The notes beneath the pieces were generated by a model that saw nothing but the letters and a program-made list of their open reading frames with translations, was not told the origin of the DNA and searched no databases. From contig NZ_JAAQWN010000001.1 of NCBI RefSeq assembly GCF_012985465.1, positions 496,001 through 560,000 on the forward strand: DNA of 64,000 bases, written 5' to 3'. Shown here piece by piece: positions 17,095-27,421 of this stretch (position 1 is its first letter; every line of letters starts with the position of its first letter). This DNA is from Pseudomonas sp. WS 5079. Lineage in GTDB: Bacteria > Pseudomonadota > Gammaproteobacteria > Pseudomonadales > Pseudomonadaceae. The position numbers and the translations under genes are program-made.

Positions 17095-18420
17095 CTAGCG
17101 GATCTGGTGTTTGTGCAGCAACCGGTAGAAAGTCGGCCGGGAAACCCCCAGCACCCGTGCGGCAACGCTCAGGTTGTCGCTATGGCGGTTCAGCACATCG
17201 CACAACGCCTGGCGTTCGGCGCGGTGCTTGTAGTCTTCCAGTGTCGCCATGGGCAGCACGATTGCCTGCTGGCTTTGCAAACCCAGGTCGGCCGCTTCGA
17301 TTTGCCGGCCTTCGGCCAGCACCAGGCCACGCCGCACCCGGTTCGCCAGCTCGCGTACATTGCCCGGCCAACCATGCTTGCCCATGGCGACCAATGCGTC
17401 CTCGCTGAAACTGCGCGGCCGGCGCCCGGTCTCCTGGCTGTAGAACCTGGAAAAATGATTGGCCAGCATCCCCACATCGCCATGCCGCTCGCGCAGCGGT
17501 GCGGTGACCACCTGCAGGACATTGAGCCGGTAGTACAAATCTTCACGGAAGGTGCCCTTCTCGATGGCCGCTTCCAGGTCGACGTGAGTCGCCGCCAGCA
17601 CCCTGACATCCACCGGGATCGGCTGGCTGCCACCCACCCGCTCGATATGCTTTTCCTGAAGAAAGCGCAACAGGTTGGCTTGCAACTCCATCGGCAGGTC
17701 ACCGATCTCATCGAGGAACAGCGTGCCACCATTTGCCGCTTCGATGCGGCCGATCTTGCGTTGATGGGCGCCGGTGAATGCGCCCTTTTCATGGCCAAAC
17801 AGTTCGGACTGGATCAAATGCTCGGGGATCGCCCCGCAATTGATCGCCACAAAGGGCTTGGCGTGGCGCTGGGATTGGCGGTGCAGGGTCTTGGCCACCA
17901 GTTCCTTGCCGGTGCCGCTGTCGCCACGGATCAAAATCGGCGACTCGGTGGGCGCCAGTTTCGCCAGCAGCTTGCGCAACTCGCGAATCGGCCGGCTATC
18001 ACCCAACAGCTCATGCTCCGGCTCGTCCACATGGGTCACGCCTTTGCCCCTTAGCCTCGCCATGCCAAAGGCGCGGCCCAGGGTGACCTGGACGCGCGAC
18101 ACATCGAACGGCAAGGTATGGAAGTCAAAAAACCATTCGCACACAAAGTCGCCAACATTTTGCAGGCGCAGCATCTCGGGGCTGAGCACGGCAATCCATT
18201 CGGTGCCGCTGCGACTGATCAGTTCCTTGACCGCTTCGGGCCGCTGCAGGTGAAAAGGCTGCAGGCGCAACAGCCCTACATCACAGGTTCGCTCGCCCAG
18301 CGCCTCCAGGGCACAGCTGTCGACATCCCAGCCAGCCGCCCGCAAACCAGGCAATAACTGGTGGCAGTCGTCACAGGGATCGACCACAAGCAAGCGACGC
18401 AGGGCTGGTGTAACGACCAT
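17095..18420 (-). CDS. Sigma-54-dependent transcriptional activator with degenerate receiver (VpsR-like)
   Basis: The 441-residue bacterial enhancer-binding protein has three parts. An N-terminal receiver-like domain spans about 1-125, and the AAA+ domain about 138-365 (Walker [15 protein letters not shown] loop, Walker [12 protein letters not shown]). A Fis-type HTH ends the protein ([22 protein letters not shown]). In the receiver, the position expected for the phospho-accepting Asp after strand 3 reads LLR (Arg52), so control by phosphorylation seems unlikely. The layout resembles VpsR-type c-di-GMP-linked biofilm regulators. It is convergent with the fap operon, which has a sigma-54 promoter, making it the obvious candidate activator (inference). 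Confidence 0.85.
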   Translation of the reverse strand: MVVTPALRRLLVVDPCDDCHQLLPGLRAAGWDVDSCALEALGERTCDVGLLRLQPFHLQRPEAVKELISRSGTEWIAVLSPEMLRLQNVGDFVCEWFFDFHTLPFDVSRVQVTLGRAFGMARLRGKGVTHVDEPEHELLGDSRPIRELRKLLAKLAPTESPILIRGDSGTGKELVAKTLHRQSQRHAKPFVAINCGAIPEHLIQSELFGHEKGAFTGAHQRKIGRIEAANGGTLFLDEIGDLPMELQANLLRFLQEKHIERVGGSQPIPVDVRVLAATHVDLEAAIEKGTFREDLYYRLNVLQVVTAPLRERHGDVGMLANHFSRFYSQETGRRPRSFSEDALVAMGKHGWPGNVRELANRVRRGLVLAEGRQIEAADLGLQSQQAIVLPMATLEDYKHRAERQALCDVLNRHSDNLSVAARVLGVSRPTFYRLLHKHQIR

Positions 18421-18518
18421 GACTATTCCTTGGCGTCAAAATCATTAAAGTTATTTAGAAACAACAGTTTGGGCGAGCTGCTCATAACCCTAGCAAGATC
18501 TTGACACTACCCTTGTAT

Positions 18519-18566
18519 CGTTTCGCGATAAAACCCTCACCGATACAGCGTTTAGCGATCAAGCCC
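18519..18566. repeat. Tandem direct repeat, 30-bp period, in the gap upstream of the sigma-54 regulator
   Basis: CGTTTCGCGATAAAACCC (18519-18536) and CGTTTAGCGATCAAGCCC (18549-18566) match at 15 of 18 positions and are exactly 30 bp apart, about three helical turns. They lie in the 341-nt gap 18421-18761, which is A+T richer than its flanks and in which I see no convincing gene. Paired operator sites are a plausible reading. Confidence 0.5.
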
Positions 18567-18761
18567 CGCGACGAACACTACTGCAATCTTTCATTCACCG
18601 TTCAAAATCACGCCTTACATGACGTTAATCACGAAAAGTTGAATTTTCTTGCTCTAACATGTGACCCGTACCCTGTCATCGTGCATCAGTACAGGTACTA
18701 GCCGAACGGTAAGCCCAACCGACGGCACATCTTTTGATTGGGCACTTAGAGAGAAGACCCC

Positions 18762-19028
18762 ATGAACGCCCCGCTCCGTTTCAACGAAGCACTGCTGATC
18801 GCCGGCCATGCCTTTGAACCCTTTCAATGCGTAGCCTGGGCACTACAAGACGGTACTGGCGCACTTAGCCTGGCCGTGATCGACCGCACCGAAACCCGCA
18901 TCGGACGCACACTGATTTCCAGCAGCACCTACTCCGATCCAGAGCAACTGGAAGCCCTGCTGCTACAAGCCCGCGCCGAATTGAATGGCGAAGGTTATCA
19001 ACTTCAATCCTGGGCAATGCCCAAGTAA
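18762..19028 (+). CDS. Conserved hypothetical protein (88 aa)
   Basis: The 88-residue cytoplasmic protein begins MNAPLRFNEALLIAGHAFEPFQCVAWALQ. It alternates strands and helices (GALSLAVIDRTETRIGRTLIS, then PEQLEALLLQARAELNGEGY). There is no signal or membrane segment. GAGAGAAG precedes the ATG and a good terminator follows, so it is a real monocistronic gene. I do not recognise a characterised function. Confidence 0.7.
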   Translation: MNAPLRFNEALLIAGHAFEPFQCVAWALQDGTGALSLAVIDRTETRIGRTLISSSTYSDPEQLEALLLQARAELNGEGYQLQSWAMPK

Positions 19029-19094
19029 GTTAACGCAGCTACTGCGACATACCGTCGCTTCTTATATCGGCTGCAACTTGTTAAGACTATTAAA

Positions 19095-19131
19095 CCCGTG
19101 GCGAGTGAGTTCAACCCTCGCCACGGGTTTT
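19095..19131 (+). terminator. Rho-independent terminator
   Basis: CCCGTGGCGAG (19095-19105) and CTCGCCACGGG (19117-19127) form a perfect 11-bp stem followed by TTTT, after the 88-residue gene. Confidence 0.85.
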
Positions 19132-19244
19132 GCGTGCCTGAAACTTTCGTATCGCCCTTCTTTATATAGCAGCCATGCCATGATCACTTGATCTTCCAGT
19201 GAGCCTCGGGCACCTTGCGCACTTCTCGCCCCCAGGAGCACCCC

Positions 19245-20747
19245 ATGTCCGGATCAATGGCCCAGGCCTTCGCCCATAACTTCCTTGGGCACTCGCCTCG
19301 TTGGTACAAGGCCTGCATTCTCGCGTTCCTGATCCTCAACCCCTTGGTACTCTGGATATTTGGCCCGGTGACGGCCGGCTGGCTGCTAGTGGCCCAGTTC
19401 ATTTTCACCCTGGCCATGGCGCTGCACTGCTACCCGTTGATGCCCGGCGGGCTGTTGATGGTCGAGGCGCTGTTGCTGCGCATGACCACGCCCCAGGCGC
19501 TGTACGACGAGTTGCTGCATAACTTCCCGGTGATCCTGCTGCTGATGTTCATGGTGGCCGGTATCTACTTTATGAAGGACTTGCTGCTGTTCCTGTTTTC
19601 GCGCCTGCTGCTGGGCGTACGCTCCAAGGCGCTGCTGGGGCTGATGTTCTGCTTTTTGTCGGCCTTCCTGTCCGCCTTTCTCGATGCCTTGACGGTGACT
19701 GCGGTGATTATCAGTGCCGCGGTGGGCTTCTATTCGGTGTATCACCGCGTGGCATCGGGCAATGATCCGCGCCAGGACAGCCAGTACAGCGACGATCGCC
19801 ATCTGCCCAGCTTGCACCACGCCGACCTTGAGCAATTTCGCGCCTTCCTGCGCAGCCTGTTGATGCACGGCGCCGTCGGTACCGCCCTGGGCGGTGTGTG
19901 TACCTTGGTAGGCGAGCCACAGAACCTGTTGATCGGCCATGAGATGGGCTGGAATTTCAGCCAGTTCTTCCAGCGGATTGCCCCGGTATCGCTGCCGGTG
20001 CTGGTAGCGGGCCTGGTCACCTGCGTGCTGCTGGAAAAACTGCGCTGGTTTGGCTACGGCACGCTACTGCCGGACAACGTGCGCCAGGTGCTGGCCAACT
20101 ACGCCCGTGAAGACAACGCCGAACGCACCCCACGCCAGCGGGCAGCGCTGATTGTCCAGGGCCTGGCTGCACTGATCCTGATCGCCGGCCTGGCCTTTCA
20201 TGTCGCCGAGGTTGGCTTGATCGGCCTGCTGGTGATCGTGCTGATCACCGCCTTTACCGGGATTACCGAAGAACATCGCATCGGCAATGCCTTCAAGGAC
20301 GCCCTGCCCTTTACTGCGTTGCTGGTGGTGTTTTTCGCGGTGGTCGCGGTGATTCATGATCAGCAGCTGTTTACCCCATTGATCCAATGGGTACTGGCAC
20401 TGCCCGCCGAACAACAGCCGGGCATGCTGTTTATTGCCAATGGCCTGTTATCCGCCATCAGCGACAACGTGTTCGTGGCGACGATCTATATCACCGAGGT
20501 CAAGCAGGCGTTTGTGTCCGGCCATATGAGCCGCGAGCATTTCGAGACCCTGGCCATTGCGATCAACACCGGGACCAACCTGCCCAGCGTGGCGACGCCC
20601 AATGGCCAGGCGGCATTCCTGTTTTTGCTGACGTCGGCGATTGCGCCGCTGATCCGCCTGTCCTACGGGCGCATGGTGTGGATGGCACTGCCGTACACCG
20701 TGGTGATGGGCGTGCTGGGCTGGTATGCGGTCAGTTACTGGCTGTGA
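19245..20747 (+). CDS. nhaB: Na+/H+ antiporter NhaB
   Basis: The 500-residue polytopic membrane protein has the usual NhaB length and conserved stretches ([13 protein letters not shown] near the N-terminus; [60 protein letters not shown]). NhaB exchanges two sodium ions for three protons and maintains sodium and pH homeostasis. I chose ATG 19245, preceded by AGGAG, over an upstream in-frame start at 19215. The 3' end overlaps the convergent HAD gene by 13 bp. Confidence 0.95.
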   Translation: MSGSMAQAFAHNFLGHSPRWYKACILAFLILNPLVLWIFGPVTAGWLLVAQFIFTLAMALHCYPLMPGGLLMVEALLLRMTTPQALYDELLHNFPVILLLMFMVAGIYFMKDLLLFLFSRLLLGVRSKALLGLMFCFLSAFLSAFLDALTVTAVIISAAVGFYSVYHRVASGNDPRQDSQYSDDRHLPSLHHADLEQFRAFLRSLLMHGAVGTALGGVCTLVGEPQNLLIGHEMGWNFSQFFQRIAPVSLPVLVAGLVTCVLLEKLRWFGYGTLLPDNVRQVLANYAREDNAERTPRQRAALIVQGLAALILIAGLAFHVAEVGLIGLLVIVLITAFTGITEEHRIGNAFKDALPFTALLVVFFAVVAVIHDQQLFTPLIQWVLALPAEQQPGMLFIANGLLSAISDNVFVATIYITEVKQAFVSGHMSREHFETLAIAINTGTNLPSVATPNGQAAFLFLLTSAIAPLIRLSYGRMVWMALPYTVVMGVLGWYAVSYWL

Positions 20748-21559
20748 AGGATAAGCCGCTCAATTGCCTGGGCGGCGCCGTCCTCGATATTGCTGCCGGT
20801 GACCACATCGGCCTGACGCTTGACCGCCTCTTCGGCCTGGCCCATGGCAATCGATAACCCGGCCACCTGGAACATCGCGGGGTCATTGCCGCCATCGCCG
20901 ATAGCCGCTGTGTGCTCCAGCGCCACGCCAAGATGAGCGGCCAGGGTTTTCAGGGCATCGCCCTTGTTGGCCTGCATCGCGGTGATATCGAGATACACCG
21001 GCTGCGAACGCGAGACCTGGGCCAGGCCTGCGACCTTGGGCTGCAGCTGCGCCTCCAGTTCAATCAACAACTGGGCATTGGCGCTGGCGGCGACGATCTT
21101 GTCGATCCGCCCCAGGACCGGCTCGAAACTCTTCACCACCACTGGCGCATAGCCCAAGCCATGCTGTTCCCGAGGCACCATGGGGCCCGCAGGGTCACGC
21201 AGCAGCCAGTCGCCATCGGCAAACACCCAGATTTCTACTTCGGGTTGATCGCCTAACAGCGCCAACGTGATCAACGCGGCTTCTTCTGGCAGATGGTGCG
21301 CGACCAGGATGCTGCCATCGGGGTTGACCAGGGTGCCGCCATTGAACCCGGCCGTGGGCACGTCGACGCCCAATGCTTCGATCTGCTGCAACATCGCCCT
21401 GGGCGGCCGCCCGGTGGCCAGGCTGAAAAACACCCCGGCCTCGCGCAGCGCGCGCACGGCGTCGATGGTGCGCTGGCTGAGGCTGTGATCGGGCAACAAC
21501 AAGGTGCCGTCCATATCACTCAACAAAAAACGGATGGGTTGAATCGCGGCCTCACTCAT
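20735..21559 (-). CDS. Cof-type HAD-IIB family hydrolase
   Basis: The 274-residue phosphatase has HAD motif I DMDGTLL (Asp15 nucleophile, Asp17), motif II near ATGRPPRAM, a C2B-type cap, motif III lysine in [10 protein letters not shown] and motif [12 protein letters not shown]. Family members dephosphorylate sugar phosphates or flavin precursors. Its start overlaps the zwf stop by ATGA, so it is translationally coupled to gnd-zwf. This suggests a sugar-phosphate substrate (inference). Confidence 0.9.
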   Translation of the reverse strand: MSEAAIQPIRFLLSDMDGTLLLPDHSLSQRTIDAVRALREAGVFFSLATGRPPRAMLQQIEALGVDVPTAGFNGGTLVNPDGSILVAHHLPEEAALITLALLGDQPEVEIWVFADGDWLLRDPAGPMVPREQHGLGYAPVVVKSFEPVLGRIDKIVAASANAQLLIELEAQLQPKVAGLAQVSRSQPVYLDITAMQANKGDALKTLAAHLGVALEHTAAIGDGGNDPAMFQVAGLSIAMGQAEEAVKRQADVVTGSNIEDGAAQAIERLILHSQ

Positions 21560-23079
21560 CCGAGGCTATGCCAGGCGCGGCCATCGCGGGCCAGTAACTC
21601 ATCTGCCGCCGCCGGGCCATCTTCGCCGGCCTTGTAGGCCTGGATCCCGTCGTCTTCCTTCCATGCATCGAGAAACGGCTGCACCGCACGCCAGCCGTTT
21701 TCAATGTTGTCCGCGCGCTGGAACAGCGTCTGGTCACCGGTCAGGCAGTCGTAGATCAGGGTTTCGTAGCCGGTGGACGGCTGCATCTCGAAGAAATCCT
21801 TGTAGGCAAAGCCCAGTTGGATGTTGGCCATGTCCAGGGTCGGCCCGGGCTTTTTCGCCAGCAAGTCGAACCACATGCCTTCATTGGGCTGGATCTGGAT
21901 CTTCAGGTAGGTCGGCTTGAGTTCATCGACGTCGGTGTCGCGAAACTGCGCATAGGGCGCCGGCTTGAAGCAGATGACGATTTCGGTGTCGCGCACGCTC
22001 ATGCGCTTGCCGGTGCGCAGGTAGAACGGCACGCCGACCCAACGCCAGTTATCGATCATCACCTTGAGGGCCACGAAGGTCTCGGTGCTGCTGTCCGGCG
22101 CCACATTGGCCTCTTGCCGATAGCCCGGCAGCGCCTTGCCGCCGATTTCGCCGGCGGTGTACTGGCCGCGTACCGAGTTGGCCCGCGCATCCTCCAGGGA
22201 CCAAGGGCGCACCGCGCCAATCACCTTGGCCTTCTCGCCGCGTACCGCGTCGGCGCCAAAGGCAGCGGGTGGCTCCATGGCAATCATTGCCAACAGCTGG
22301 AACAGGTGGTTGGGCACCATATCGCGCAGGGTGCCCGTGTTCTCGAAGAAACTGCCCCGGGTTTCCACGCCGACCGTTTCGGCAGCAGTGATCTGCACGT
22401 GGTCAATGTAGTGGTTGTTCCAGAACGCTTCGAACAGCACGTTGGAAAAACGGCTGATCAGGATGTTCTGTACCGTTTCCTTGCCCAGGTAATGGTCGAT
22501 GCGATAGATCTGCTTTTCGCTCATGACCTTGAGCAGGCAGGCGTTCAGCGCCTCGGCGGTGGCCAGGTCGGAGCCGAACGGCTTTTCGATCACCACGCGG
22601 CGGAAAGCCTCGGGGCTTTCCTCCAGCAGGTTGGCCCGGCCCAGGCGCTGCACCACTTCACTGAAGAAGCGCGGCGCGGTGGCCAGGTAGAACACCGCGT
22701 TGCCAGTGCCGCTGCCGGCAATTTTGCTGGCGATGTCGGCATAGGTGCCGTCGTCCAGGAAATCGCCCTGCACGTAGCTGATGCCCTTGGCCAACTGGGC
22801 CCACAATTGTGGGTCCAGTGCATGTTCGGCATTGCCCTTGACCTTGCTCGCGGCTTCGGTGCGGATGAAGTCTTCGAGTTTCTTGGCGAAGTCGGCATCG
22901 CTGATAGCGTTGTGATCCACCCCGACAATCCGCAGGCCCTCGCCCAGCAGGCCATCGCGACTGAGGTTGTACAGCGCCGGCATCAGCAGGCGCTTGACCA
23001 GGTCGCCATGGGCGCCGAACAGGAACAAGGTAGTGGGTGGAGCGGGTTCGGCCTTGGGTTTCTTGCCGTTGGCCGTCAT
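21556..23079 (-). CDS. zwf: Glucose-6-phosphate 1-dehydrogenase
   Basis: The 507-residue enzyme oxidises glucose 6-phosphate to 6-phosphogluconolactone, feeding the Entner-Doudoroff and pentose-phosphate routes. Visible motifs are the nucleotide-binding [18 protein letters not shown] and the active-site [16 protein letters not shown] and substrate-site stretches lie towards the C-terminus. The start overlaps the gnd stop by ATGA. Pseudomonads often carry more than one Zwf; this one is paired with gnd rather than with the edd/pgl/eda cluster. Confidence 0.96.
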   Translation of the reverse strand: MTANGKKPKAEPAPPTTLFLFGAHGDLVKRLLMPALYNLSRDGLLGEGLRIVGVDHNAISDADFAKKLEDFIRTEAASKVKGNAEHALDPQLWAQLAKGISYVQGDFLDDGTYADIASKIAGSGTGNAVFYLATAPRFFSEVVQRLGRANLLEESPEAFRRVVIEKPFGSDLATAEALNACLLKVMSEKQIYRIDHYLGKETVQNILISRFSNVLFEAFWNNHYIDHVQITAAETVGVETRGSFFENTGTLRDMVPNHLFQLLAMIAMEPPAAFGADAVRGEKAKVIGAVRPWSLEDARANSVRGQYTAGEIGGKALPGYRQEANVAPDSSTETFVALKVMIDNWRWVGVPFYLRTGKRMSVRDTEIVICFKPAPYAQFRDTDVDELKPTYLKIQIQPNEGMWFDLLAKKPGPTLDMANIQLGFAYKDFFEMQPSTGYETLIYDCLTGDQTLFQRADNIENGWRAVQPFLDAWKEDDGIQAYKAGEDGPAAADELLARDGRAWHSLG

Positions 23080-24056
23080 TTTTTGGAAGTCTCCACATGG
23101 CCGCCGAAGCCAAAGCGCATGGCCGACAGCAGCTTGTCACCGTAGGTGCTTTGCTGGCGCGAACGGAACCGGGCGAACAACGAGTTGGACAGCACCGGTA
23201 CCGGTACCGATTGCTCCATGGCCGCTTCGATGGTCCAGCGCCCTTCGCCGCTGTCGGCCACGGAACCGGAGTAACCGTCGAGCTTGGGGTCGGTCGCCAG
23301 GGCATCGGCCGTCAGGTCCAGCAACCAGGAGGATACGACGCTGCCACGGCGCCAGACTTCGGCGATATCGGCCACGTTCAGGTCAAAACGCTGTTCTGGC
23401 GGCAGGTTTTCCGAATTCTTGGTCTTGAGAATGTCAAAACCTTCGGCAAACGCCTGCATCATTCCGTACTCGATGCCGTTGTGGATCATCTTCACGAAGT
23501 GCCCGGAACCGGCTGGGCCGGCGTGGATATAGCCACGCTCGGCACGGTCGTCGGTGGCGGTACGGTCCTTGGTGCGCGGGATGTCGCCCAGGCCCGGGGC
23601 CAGGGTGGCGAAGATCGGGTCCAGGTGCTTGACGGTCTCGGCGTCGCCACCAATCATCATGCAGTAGCCACGCTCCAGGCCCCAGACGCCACCGGAAGTG
23701 CCGACGTCGATGTAGTGCAGGCCCTTTTGCGCCAGGGCCTTGCCGCGACGCACGTCATCCTTATAGAAGGTGTTGCCGCCGTCGATGATGACATCGCCGG
23801 GTTCCATCAATTGGCTCAGGTCGTTGATCGTGGTTTCAGTGGGTTCGCCCGCCGGCAACATGACCCAGACGGCCCGCGGCTTTTGCAGGCCGGCCACCAG
23901 GGCGGCCAGATCGGCAGCGCCGGTCGCGCCCTCTTCACTCAAGCCTTTTACGAATGCTTCATTGCGGTCGTAGACCACGGTGGTATGCCCATTGAGCATC
24001 AAGCGGCGCGCAATATTCCCGCCCATGCGGCCTAGTCCAATAATCCCCAGTTGCAT
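23076..24056 (-). CDS. gnd: 6-phosphogluconate dehydrogenase, decarboxylating (short form)
   Basis: The 326-residue protein starts [20 protein letters not shown], with a Rossmann GxGxMG. Conserved stretches [34 protein letters not shown] and [20 protein letters not shown] follow. It converts 6-phosphogluconate to ribulose 5-phosphate and CO2. The length of about 330 residues is the short, often NAD-preferring Gnd type rather than the 470-residue form. I chose ATG 24056 over an upstream frame extension. It is the first gene of gnd-zwf-HAD; the 266-nt upstream gap holds no other gene I can support. Confidence 0.93.
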   Translation of the reverse strand: MQLGIIGLGRMGGNIARRLMLNGHTTVVYDRNEAFVKGLSEEGATGAADLAALVAGLQKPRAVWVMLPAGEPTETTINDLSQLMEPGDVIIDGGNTFYKDDVRRGKALAQKGLHYIDVGTSGGVWGLERGYCMMIGGDAETVKHLDPIFATLAPGLGDIPRTKDRTATDDRAERGYIHAGPAGSGHFVKMIHNGIEYGMMQAFAEGFDILKTKNSENLPPEQRFDLNVADIAEVWRRGSVVSSWLLDLTADALATDPKLDGYSGSVADSGEGRWTIEAAMEQSVPVPVLSNSLFARFRSRQQSTYGDKLLSAMRFGFGGHVETSKK

Positions 24057-24322
24057 GTATTGATGCTCCCAACTACAAATAAAAAAATGTGTGACACAGT
24101 TTATAGCGCAATGACGAATTAGTCCGGCGCCAATCGCACTAGTTTCATCAGAAAAAGGGGCCATCGTTTCACCATCACCGCCTGAAAAGTCACAACGACC
24201 CTGAAAAATAAAAAAGTTCCCTTGAGCTGAAAAAGAAATCAGAATCGCCCCCTGACTCCTGCCGAGGGCCTCGACTCAAGCGCTCTGGCACCGCGACACA
24301 CCGGCTATTTGCGAGGTAAGCA

Positions 24323-24487
24323 ATGCGCACTGCACAGATGACACGCCCGCCACAGACCCTCTACGTCACCGTCCGCCGCGACGAGTTGCGCCAGTTGAAA
24401 GACGAACGCGAGCAGTTGCAACAGGAAGTCATCCGTCTGCGCGCGCAGTTGCAGGCCCAACTCGCGAATCAAGCCATCAGTTGCTGA
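24323..24487 (+). CDS. Small coiled-coil protein (54 aa)
   Basis: ATG at 24323, preceded by GAGGTAAGCA, opens a 54-residue frame ending TGA at 24485-24487. The first 20 residues (MRTAQMTRPPQTLYVTVRRD) precede a heptad-rich helix (ELRQLKDEREQLQQEVIRLR, then AQLQAQLA) predicted to form a coiled coil. No membrane segment is visible. It lies divergent from gnd and upstream of cptA. It is shorter than most gene-finding cutoffs. Confidence 0.6.
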   Translation: MRTAQMTRPPQTLYVTVRRDELRQLKDEREQLQQEVIRLRAQLQAQLANQAISC

Positions 24488-24634
24488 GCCCTTGTAGGCG
24501 CTGGCCTGCCGGCGCCTTAAAGGATCGTTCCCTCAGATCCAACTCACGAAGTTTTCACCAGCCCTTCCCGATAATCCTCCGCCAGAACGCCGCCTCACGC
24601 ATGGGCGGTGGTAATTATTGGGTTGGAGCGCTGC

Positions 24635-26380
24635 ATGGCGATGTACAAACGCAGCACGAAGTCTGCAAAAGGGTTTGATTGGGCAGGTTTTGGCTGGATG
24701 TTCCTGTTTTTCTGGTATTTCTCAGGCATTACCCAACTGCTGATCCAACTGACCGGCACCTCCGGTTTCAGTGGCTTCCGCCAGGCGTTCTTCATGAGCG
24801 CGCTGTGGTTGGCACCCATGCTGCTATTCCCACGTCGCGCCCGGCTGCTGGCCGGTTTGATCGGTGTTGTGTTGTGGGCCTGTTCCATGGCCAGCCTGGG
24901 CTATTTCTTTATTTACCAGCAGGAATTTTCCCAGAGCGTCATCTTCATCATGTTCGAGTCGAACATCTCTGAAGCCGGCGAGTACGCCACCCAGTATTTT
25001 GCCTGGTGGATCGTACTGGCCTTCATTGCGCACACCGCCCTGGCCATCTTCCTCTGGACCCGCATACGCCCGGTCTACCTGCCCCGGGGCCGGGCGATGG
25101 TCGCAGCCACCGCCATAGTGCTGGCGATCGTCGGTTATCCGCTGGCCAAGCAGATCGCTACCAACGACACCCTGGAGCGGGCCATCGATGGTTTCGAAAC
25201 CCGTGTCGAACCTGCAGTGCCATGGCAGATGATCGTCGCCTATCGTCGCTACACCCAGCAGTTGAACAACATGCAGGGCATGCTCGACAACGTCAGCAAG
25301 ATCCCGCCCCTGAGCAACTTCAAGGACAGCATGGCCGGCCAACCGTCGACGCTTGTGTTGGTGATCGGCGAGTCCACCAACCGCCAGCGCATGAGCCTCT
25401 ACGGCTACCCCCGCAAGACCACGCCGGAGCTGGACAAGCTGCGTGACCAACTGGACGTGTTCGACAACGTCATCACCCCGCGTCCCTATACCATCGAGGC
25501 GCTGCAACAGGTGCTGACCTTTGCCGACGAAGAGCATCCAGACCTGTACCTCAAGACCCCATCCATCGTCAGCATGATGAAACAGGCCGGCTACAAGACT
25601 TTCTGGATCACCAACCAGCAGACCATGACCAAGCGCAATACCATGCTCACGACGTTCTCCGAGCAGGCCGACGAGCAGGTGTACCTCAACAACAACCGCA
25701 ACCAGAACGCCCGCCAGTACGATGGCGACGTGCTGGAGCCGTTCTCCAAGGCCCTCGCCGACAAGGCCGAGCGCAAGCTGATCGTGGTTCACCTGCTGGG
25801 CACCCACATGAGCTACCAGTACCGCTACCCGCCAAGCTTCGACACTTTTACCGACCGCCAGGGCGTGCCGGACGGCGTGCGTGACGACCAGTTGCCGACC
25901 TACAACAGCTATGACAATGCGGTGCGCTACAACGACTTCGTGGTGTCGAGCCTGATCAAGGATTACGCCAAGACCGACCCCAATGGGTTCCTGCTGTACC
26001 TGTCCGACCACGGCGAGGATGTGTTCGACTCGGCAGGCCACGACACCCTGGGCCGCAACGAGGGCAAGCCGACGGCGCCGATGTACACCATCCCCTTCAT
26101 GACCTGGGCCTCGCCGAAGTGGCGCGCCACCCACGACTGGAATATGCAGGGTGATGTGCAACGTCCGTACAGCAGTTCGCAGTTGATTCACACCTGGGCT
26201 GACCTGGCCGGCTTGAGCTTCGACGAACTGGACCGCAGCCGCAGCCTGGTCAGTGATAGCTTCAAGCCACGGCCGTTGCTGATTGGCGATCCCTACCAGC
26301 GTCCGCAGAAGGCCTTGATCGACTTCAGCCTGATCAAGCCCAAGGCCAGTACCGGCCCCCAGAATGTGGTGCTGAAGTAA
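24635..26380 (+). CDS. cptA: Phosphoethanolamine transferase CptA
   Basis: The 581-residue inner-membrane enzyme has N-terminal transmembrane helices (about residues 10-190) and a periplasmic sulfatase-fold domain. Conserved stretches are VLVIGESTNRQRMSLYGY, the nucleophile region ITPRPYTIEAL, HLLGTHMSY and YLSDHGEDVFDS. CptA-type enzymes add phosphoethanolamine to lipopolysaccharide core. ATG 24635 has GGAG 6 nt upstream. A related role in lipid A modification cannot be excluded. Confidence 0.9.
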   Translation: MAMYKRSTKSAKGFDWAGFGWMFLFFWYFSGITQLLIQLTGTSGFSGFRQAFFMSALWLAPMLLFPRRARLLAGLIGVVLWACSMASLGYFFIYQQEFSQSVIFIMFESNISEAGEYATQYFAWWIVLAFIAHTALAIFLWTRIRPVYLPRGRAMVAATAIVLAIVGYPLAKQIATNDTLERAIDGFETRVEPAVPWQMIVAYRRYTQQLNNMQGMLDNVSKIPPLSNFKDSMAGQPSTLVLVIGESTNRQRMSLYGYPRKTTPELDKLRDQLDVFDNVITPRPYTIEALQQVLTFADEEHPDLYLKTPSIVSMMKQAGYKTFWITNQQTMTKRNTMLTTFSEQADEQVYLNNNRNQNARQYDGDVLEPFSKALADKAERKLIVVHLLGTHMSYQYRYPPSFDTFTDRQGVPDGVRDDQLPTYNSYDNAVRYNDFVVSSLIKDYAKTDPNGFLLYLSDHGEDVFDSAGHDTLGRNEGKPTAPMYTIPFMTWASPKWRATHDWNMQGDVQRPYSSSQLIHTWADLAGLSFDELDRSRSLVSDSFKPRPLLIGDPYQRPQKALIDFSLIKPKASTGPQNVVLK

Positions 26381-26387
26381 ATGACCC

Positions 26388-26415
26388 CGCCCCTCACGTT
26401 AATTCTGGAGGGGCG
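26388..26415 (+). terminator. Hairpin after cptA
   Basis: CGCCCCTC (26388-26395) pairs with GAGGGGCG (26408-26415). No T run follows, so termination is only possible, not clear. Confidence 0.4.
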
Positions 26416-26514
26416 TGACGTTAACCCGCACTTAATAAGCGTCCTACAAACTATTCCCATAAATCTGATCAGGGACGGTGCAGATACCGGTCACTTTTAA
26501 TGGGAATACATGCG

Positions 26515-26736
26515 ATGAAACTTTCCACCTTGATGCTCACCGGCCTATTGGGCCTGACCTCGGCTGCGGCCTTCGCTGAAGGCGGCGGGGAACGCGTGAA
26601 GGAGCACTTCAACAACTTCAGCTTCGTCCAGAAGCAAATCCACGGCGATGCCGAACAGACCGCGGCTGCCGATGCCAAGGGCACTGAATCCGGATCTGCC
26701 GAACAGGCGCGGGACGCCGAGCAACCCAAGAGCTAA
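26515..26736 (+). CDS. Small exported hypothetical protein (73 aa)
   Basis: From ATG 26515 the 73-residue product has a clear Sec signal peptide (KLSTLMLTGLLGLTSAAAFA). The mature part is short and charged (EGGGERVKEHFNNFSFVQKQ), followed by an Ala/Glu/Asp-rich low-complexity tail. It is likely a periplasmic protein of unknown function. An in-frame ATG at 26500 is a possible alternative start. Confidence 0.65.
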   Translation: MKLSTLMLTGLLGLTSAAAFAEGGGERVKEHFNNFSFVQKQIHGDAEQTAAADAKGTESGSAEQARDAEQPKS

Positions 26737-26746
26737 CCCCACCCCC

Positions 26747-26777
26747 GATCATTCCCACGCAGAGCGTGGGAATGATC
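26747..26777. repeat. Perfect 14-bp palindromic element
   Basis: GATCATTCCCACGC (26747-26760), AGA, GCGTGGGAATGATC (26764-26777). This matches a dispersed palindrome common in fluorescent pseudomonads. It lies between two convergent genes and has no T run. Confidence 0.75.
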
Positions 26778-26779
26778 CG

Positions 26780-27271
26780 TTAGAGGACCTTGCTCCAGAA
26801 CAGCATGCGGCCATGGGCCGGGTCGAAGATTGAGTCGTCGAACCCAAACTTGCGGTACGACGCCTGTGCCACGGCATTACCTTCCAACACTTCCAGGGTG
26901 ATCTTGCAGCAACCACGCTGGCGGGCGATTTCCTCGACCTTTTGCAACATTTTCTGGCTCAGGCCCAGCCCCCGGAATGCTTCCTTGACGACCACGTCAT
27001 GCACGTTGACCAGCGGCCGGCAGGCAAAGGTCGAGAACCCCTCGAAACAGTTGACCAACCCGGCCGGCTCCCCGCCGACAAAGGCCAGCACGCTGAACGC
27101 ATGGGGGCGCTTGGCCAGTTCCGCCGGCAACTGTTGCAGCAGGTCGGCGGACAAGGCGTGGCCGCCGCCCATGGGGTCTTGTGCATAGTGGTTGAGCAAC
27201 AGGCCAAGGGCCTCGGCGTGCACGGGGTTGCTGTAGCTGGCTTGCAGTACCAGTATTTCTGCGGCTTCCAT
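26780..27271 (-). CDS. GNAT family N-acetyltransferase
   Basis: The 163-residue protein has the GNAT core: a strand with VHDVVVKEAFRGLGLSQKML (acetyl-CoA loop R-G-L-G-L-S), then KITLEVLEGNAVAQASYRKFGF. It lacks transmembrane segments. The substrate is unknown. It is convergent with the small exported-protein gene. Confidence 0.88.
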   Translation of the reverse strand: MEAAEILVLQASYSNPVHAEALGLLLNHYAQDPMGGGHALSADLLQQLPAELAKRPHAFSVLAFVGGEPAGLVNCFEGFSTFACRPLVNVHDVVVKEAFRGLGLSQKMLQKVEEIARQRGCCKITLEVLEGNAVAQASYRKFGFDDSIFDPAHGRMLFWSKVL

Positions 27272-27421
27272 TTCCTTCCTCGATAACTGCCCGGCAGGGA
27301 TGAGCTCCCCGCAAAAGCTCGATTGTAAGCGCGGTGTAGGCGTTAGATGAAGGAGATTAACTACAAGTTGGCGCGGGAAAAAGCCAACAAGTAAACGCCA
27401 GTGAGCATGGGCAAATAGCCA

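Noticed and set aside
18501..18701. 66-residue frame upstream of the 88-residue gene
   Set aside because: No ribosome-binding site, atypical composition, and it covers the direct repeat that looks regulatory.
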